Shown here one piece after another: positions 31,091-31,630 of a stretch of DNA of 31,630 bases; the first letter of the stretch is position 1; every line of letters starts with the position of its first letter. Both the position numbers and the translations under genes were made by a program. Source of the stretch: Clostridium sp. UBA3947 (GTDB lineage: Bacteria > Bacillota > Clostridia > Clostridiales > Clostridiaceae); contig DGDR01000228.1 in NCBI GenBank assembly GCA_002385545.1, positions 692 to 32,321 of the forward strand, read 5' to 3'. Below the pieces are notes generated by a model that saw only the letters and a list, made by a program, of their open reading frames with translations, ran no database searches and was not told where the DNA came from.

Positions 31091-31630
31091 TTATCTTTCA
31101 CCTAGCTTTAGATTTGGTGCAGCGTTTAAATCTAGAGGAGATCGTACCCCTCTCATATATTCGAAATATGCTGCACTGGCTATCATAGCTGCATTGTCAG
31201 TGCATAGTATAGGTGGTGGAAATAACACATCTATATTATGCTCAGCACCAGCCTTAATTAGGCTATTTCTTAAAGCAGTATTAGAAGCTACTCCGCCAGC
31301 TATGGCAATCTTGTTAACCTTCCTCATGGTGCAGGTCTTTATCACATTATCTGTAAGCACATCTACTACAGCCTTTTGAAAGGATGCTGCTACATCTGCT
31401 TTATTTACTTCTTGTCCGGTCATTTCCATCTTGTTTAAATAATTAAGCACTGCGGATTTTAGGCCACTGAAGGAAAAATCTAAGGTTTCCTCATGAAAAT
31501 TGGATCTAGGGAATTTAATAGCATTTTCATTACCCTCTTTTGCTAGCTTATCGATAGCTGGGCCACCTGGATAGCCTAAACCTAAGGCTCTTGCTACTTT
31601 GTCGTATGCCTCTCCTGCCGCATCATCTCT
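31091..31630 (-). CDS. tsaD: tRNA threonylcarbamoyladenosine transferase TsaD, partial (C-terminal 179 residues)
   Basis: TsaD, with TsaB and TsaE, moves threonylcarbamoyl from its AMP carrier to A37 of ANN-decoding tRNAs. The frame is open to the right edge of the window, so the N-terminal half with the HxxxH metal motif lies outside. Within view are RDDAAGEAYDKVAR, GLGYPGGPAIDKLA, FSFSGLKSAV, the nucleotide-site segment IAGGVASNTALR, and PPPILCTDNAAMIA with the metal-binding Asp. A reading starting at an internal ATG (31450) would miss clearly conserved residues. It converges on uvsE with 66 bp between the stops. Confidence 0.97.
   Translation of the reverse strand, partial: RDDAAGEAYDKVARALGLGYPGGPAIDKLAKEGNENAIKFPRSNFHEETLDFSFSGLKSAVLNYLNKMEMTGQEVNKADVAASFQKAVVDVLTDNVIKTCTMRKVNKIAIAGGVASNTALRNSLIKAGAEHNIDVLFPPPILCTDNAAMIASAAYFEYMRGVRSPLDLNAAPNLKLGER

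Noticed and set aside
31091..31450. A 119-residue stand-alone protein at the right edge
   Set aside because: Conserved TsaD residues continue upstream of the internal ATG to the window edge, so this is only the tail of tsaD.

Overview
This window reads as chromosomal DNA from a low-GC, spore-former-type Clostridium or close relative. The evidence is AT-rich intergenic DNA, strong AGGAGG-type ribosome sites, a CIRCE-controlled groESL operon, a Rex-controlled crt-bcd-etfBA-hbd butyryl-CoA operon whose proteins closely resemble those I know from C. acetobutylicum, and a short-form HisG with HisZ. No rRNA, tRNA, CRISPR array, insertion sequence or phage gene was seen. Most genes lie on the minus strand; only a Lit-like protein, an ABC-F protein, an M42 peptidase and UvsE are on the plus strand.

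Layout, left to right. (1) 1-3432: type IV pilus operon, minus strand, transcribed pilB-pilC-pilin; the pilin runs off the left edge. It has a good sigma-A promoter and an approximately 210-nt leader. (2) 3534-5674: groES-groEL with terminator, promoter and a perfect CIRCE box. (3) 5827-8785: a Lit-type lipoprotein transacylase, a TVP38/DedA-like membrane protein, an Ogg-type glycosylase and a small gene remnant. (4) 8725-13612: crt-bcd-etfB-etfA-hbd, with two Rex-type operators around its promoter. (5) rex itself, then a divergent ABC-F ATPase (YdiF-like). (6) htrA, a membrane-anchored serine protease with three 11-bp-phased direct repeats upstream. (7) 18058-25925: a compact ten-gene histidine operon, hisZGDCBHAFIE. 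(8) M42 aminopeptidase. (9) A translationally coupled pair: a membrane alpha/beta-hydrolase that appears to have lost its catalytic residues, followed by a membrane-embedded MutS-type ATPase. (10) UvsE UV-damage endonuclease, and the C-terminal part of tsaD at the right edge.

How the parts fit. The butyrate-operon enzymes take acetoacetyl-CoA to butyryl-CoA while re-oxidising NADH, and Rex, encoded next door, senses NADH/NAD+. The his operon holds every step from PRPP to histidine except histidinol-phosphate phosphatase. The order tsaD / ydiF-like / rex / groESL echoes a Bacillus subtilis neighbourhood as I recall it, with metabolic and repair genes inserted, so the region looks like an ancestral Firmicutes block that has been expanded rather than a mobile island.

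The least ordinary parts are the pseudo-hydrolase/membrane-MutS pair (28850-29884 and 27132-28853), the structured pilB leader (3185-3397), the phased repeats before htrA (17936-17965), the overlapping terminator/promoter/Rex-operator arrangement before crt, and a 24-bp near-perfect palindrome between uvsE and tsaD. All promoter, operator and RNA calls are by eye.
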